From: Mycobacterium sp.
Lineage (GTDB): Bacteria; Actinomycetota; Actinomycetes; Mycobacteriales; Mycobacteriaceae
Assembly (NCBI GenBank): GCA_023264755.1
Contig: JAHFVB010000288.1
Location: 1 to 6,692 of the forward strand
DNA: 6,692 nt
Direction of reading: 5' to 3'
Below, one piece after another: positions 6,080 to 6,692 of this stretch (positions are counted from its first letter, which is position 1; every line of letters starts with the position of its first letter). Made by a program: the position numbers and the translations under genes. The notes under the pieces were generated by a model. The model was not told where the DNA came from. It saw only the letters and a list, made by a program, of their open reading frames with translations, and searched no databases.

Positions 6080-6692
6080 CGACACTAGAGGCACGCCCAC
6101 CGTCGGAGCAGGACCTGGCCGACAATGACCAGAAGCCGTGCGGGTACGGCCGGATGCTGCGCAAGGAGGACCCACGCTTCATCCGCGGCCGCGGCACCTA
6201 TGTCGACGACATCAGCCTGCCCGGCATGCTGCACCTGGCGATTCTGCGGTCGCCGTATGCGCACGCGAAGCTCAACTCCATCGACGTCTCTGCGGCGCAG
6301 GCACATCCAAAGGTCAAGGCCGTCGTCACCGGGGCCGATCTCGCCGCCAAGGGCCTGGCGTGGATGCCGACGCTGTCCAACGACGTCCAAGCGGTGCTGG
6401 CCACCGACAAGGTGCGCTTCCAGGGCCAGGAGGTGGCCTTCGTCGTCGCCGAGGACCGCTATTCGGCCAGGGATGCCCTGGAACTCATCGACGTGGACTA
6501 CGAGCCGCTCGATCCGGTGGTCAACGTGCGCACGGCGCTCGATCCGGCGGCCCCGGTCATCCGGACCGACCTGGAGGGCAAGACCGACAACCACTGCTTC
6601 GACTGGGAGACCGGTGACGCCGCCGCCACCGATGCCGCCTTCGCCAAGGCCGACGTCGTCGTCACCCAGGAGATCGTGTATCCGCGGGTACA
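6076..6692 (+). CDS. coxL: Carbon monoxide dehydrogenase large subunit, N-terminal part (CoxL/CutA)
   Basis: The first 205 codons of the molybdenum-containing catalytic subunit; the frame runs off the right edge of a protein normally near 800 residues. CoxL oxidises CO with water to CO2, releasing two electrons. The fragment covers the xanthine-dehydrogenase-type first domain: GRMLRKEDPRFIRGRGTYVD (25-44), LPGMLHLAILRSPYAHAKL (48-66) and GQEVAFVVAEDRYSARDA (117-134). MPTLSNDVQAVLATDKV (97-113) matches, from memory, the corresponding stretch of true CO dehydrogenase large subunits (MPTL..DVQAVLA..KV in Oligotropha). That and the M-S-L gene order point to form I rather than a generic hydroxylase. 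The deciding active-site loop (AYXCSFR in form I, AYRGAGR in form II) lies beyond the window. The ATG overlaps the coxS stop, and no other nearby in-frame start is better. Confidence 0.92.
   Translation, partial: MTTLEARPPSEQDLADNDQKPCGYGRMLRKEDPRFIRGRGTYVDDISLPGMLHLAILRSPYAHAKLNSIDVSAAQAHPKVKAVVTGADLAAKGLAWMPTLSNDVQAVLATDKVRFQGQEVAFVVAEDRYSARDALELIDVDYEPLDPVVNVRTALDPAAPVIRTDLEGKTDNHCFDWETGDAAATDAAFAKADVVVTQEIVYPRV

Overview
The window is high-GC, densely packed coding DNA with GTG starts and almost no intergenic space. It looks like a mycobacterium or close relative (Mycolicibacterium-type). The main reasons are the coxM-coxS-coxL (cutB-cutC-cutA) gene order, a CRP-type palindrome lying on the coxM start codon as I recall being described for the cutBCA operons of Mycobacterium sp. 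JC1, an NhaA antiporter fused to a DsbA-like domain, and starts that look leaderless. The species cannot be named from the sequence alone.

Left part (1-2435, plus strand): the C-terminal third of an acetoacetyl-CoA synthetase overlaps by 4 bases (GTGA) the start of a 607-residue NhaA Na+/H+ antiporter that carries a C-terminal thioredoxin/DsbA-type domain with a CPFC centre. This pair is probably unrelated to what follows.

Middle and right part (2437-6692): this is a carbon monoxide dehydrogenase locus. A LysR-family regulator, probably CutR, is on the minus strand and ends one base from the end of nhaA. It is divergent from an xdhC/coxI-type molybdenum-cofactor maturation gene. The 23-bp gap between the two starts holds two back-to-back -10-like hexamers that share a TA step. 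Downstream of xdhC come coxM (FAD subunit), coxS (two [2Fe-2S] clusters) and the first 205 codons of coxL (molybdenum catalytic subunit). coxM and coxS are 10 bp apart, and coxS and coxL overlap by ATGA.

The xdhC-coxM junction is rich in control signals. The last codons of xdhC contain a perfect 12-bp inverted repeat. A TTGACG -35-like element and short dyads follow, and then a perfect TGTGA-N6-TCACA site that reaches the first base of the coxM ATG. The simplest model is that CutR activates the operon in response to CO and that a CRP protein lowers expression when better carbon sources are present. XdhC prepares or inserts the cofactor, and the CoxMSL enzyme oxidises CO and passes electrons to the respiratory chain.

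I see no tRNA, rRNA, CRISPR array, insertion sequence or attachment site. No stretch over 300 bases lacks a gene. The enzyme system itself is a known type. The parts most worth a second look are the regulatory architecture and the antiporter-thioredoxin fusion.
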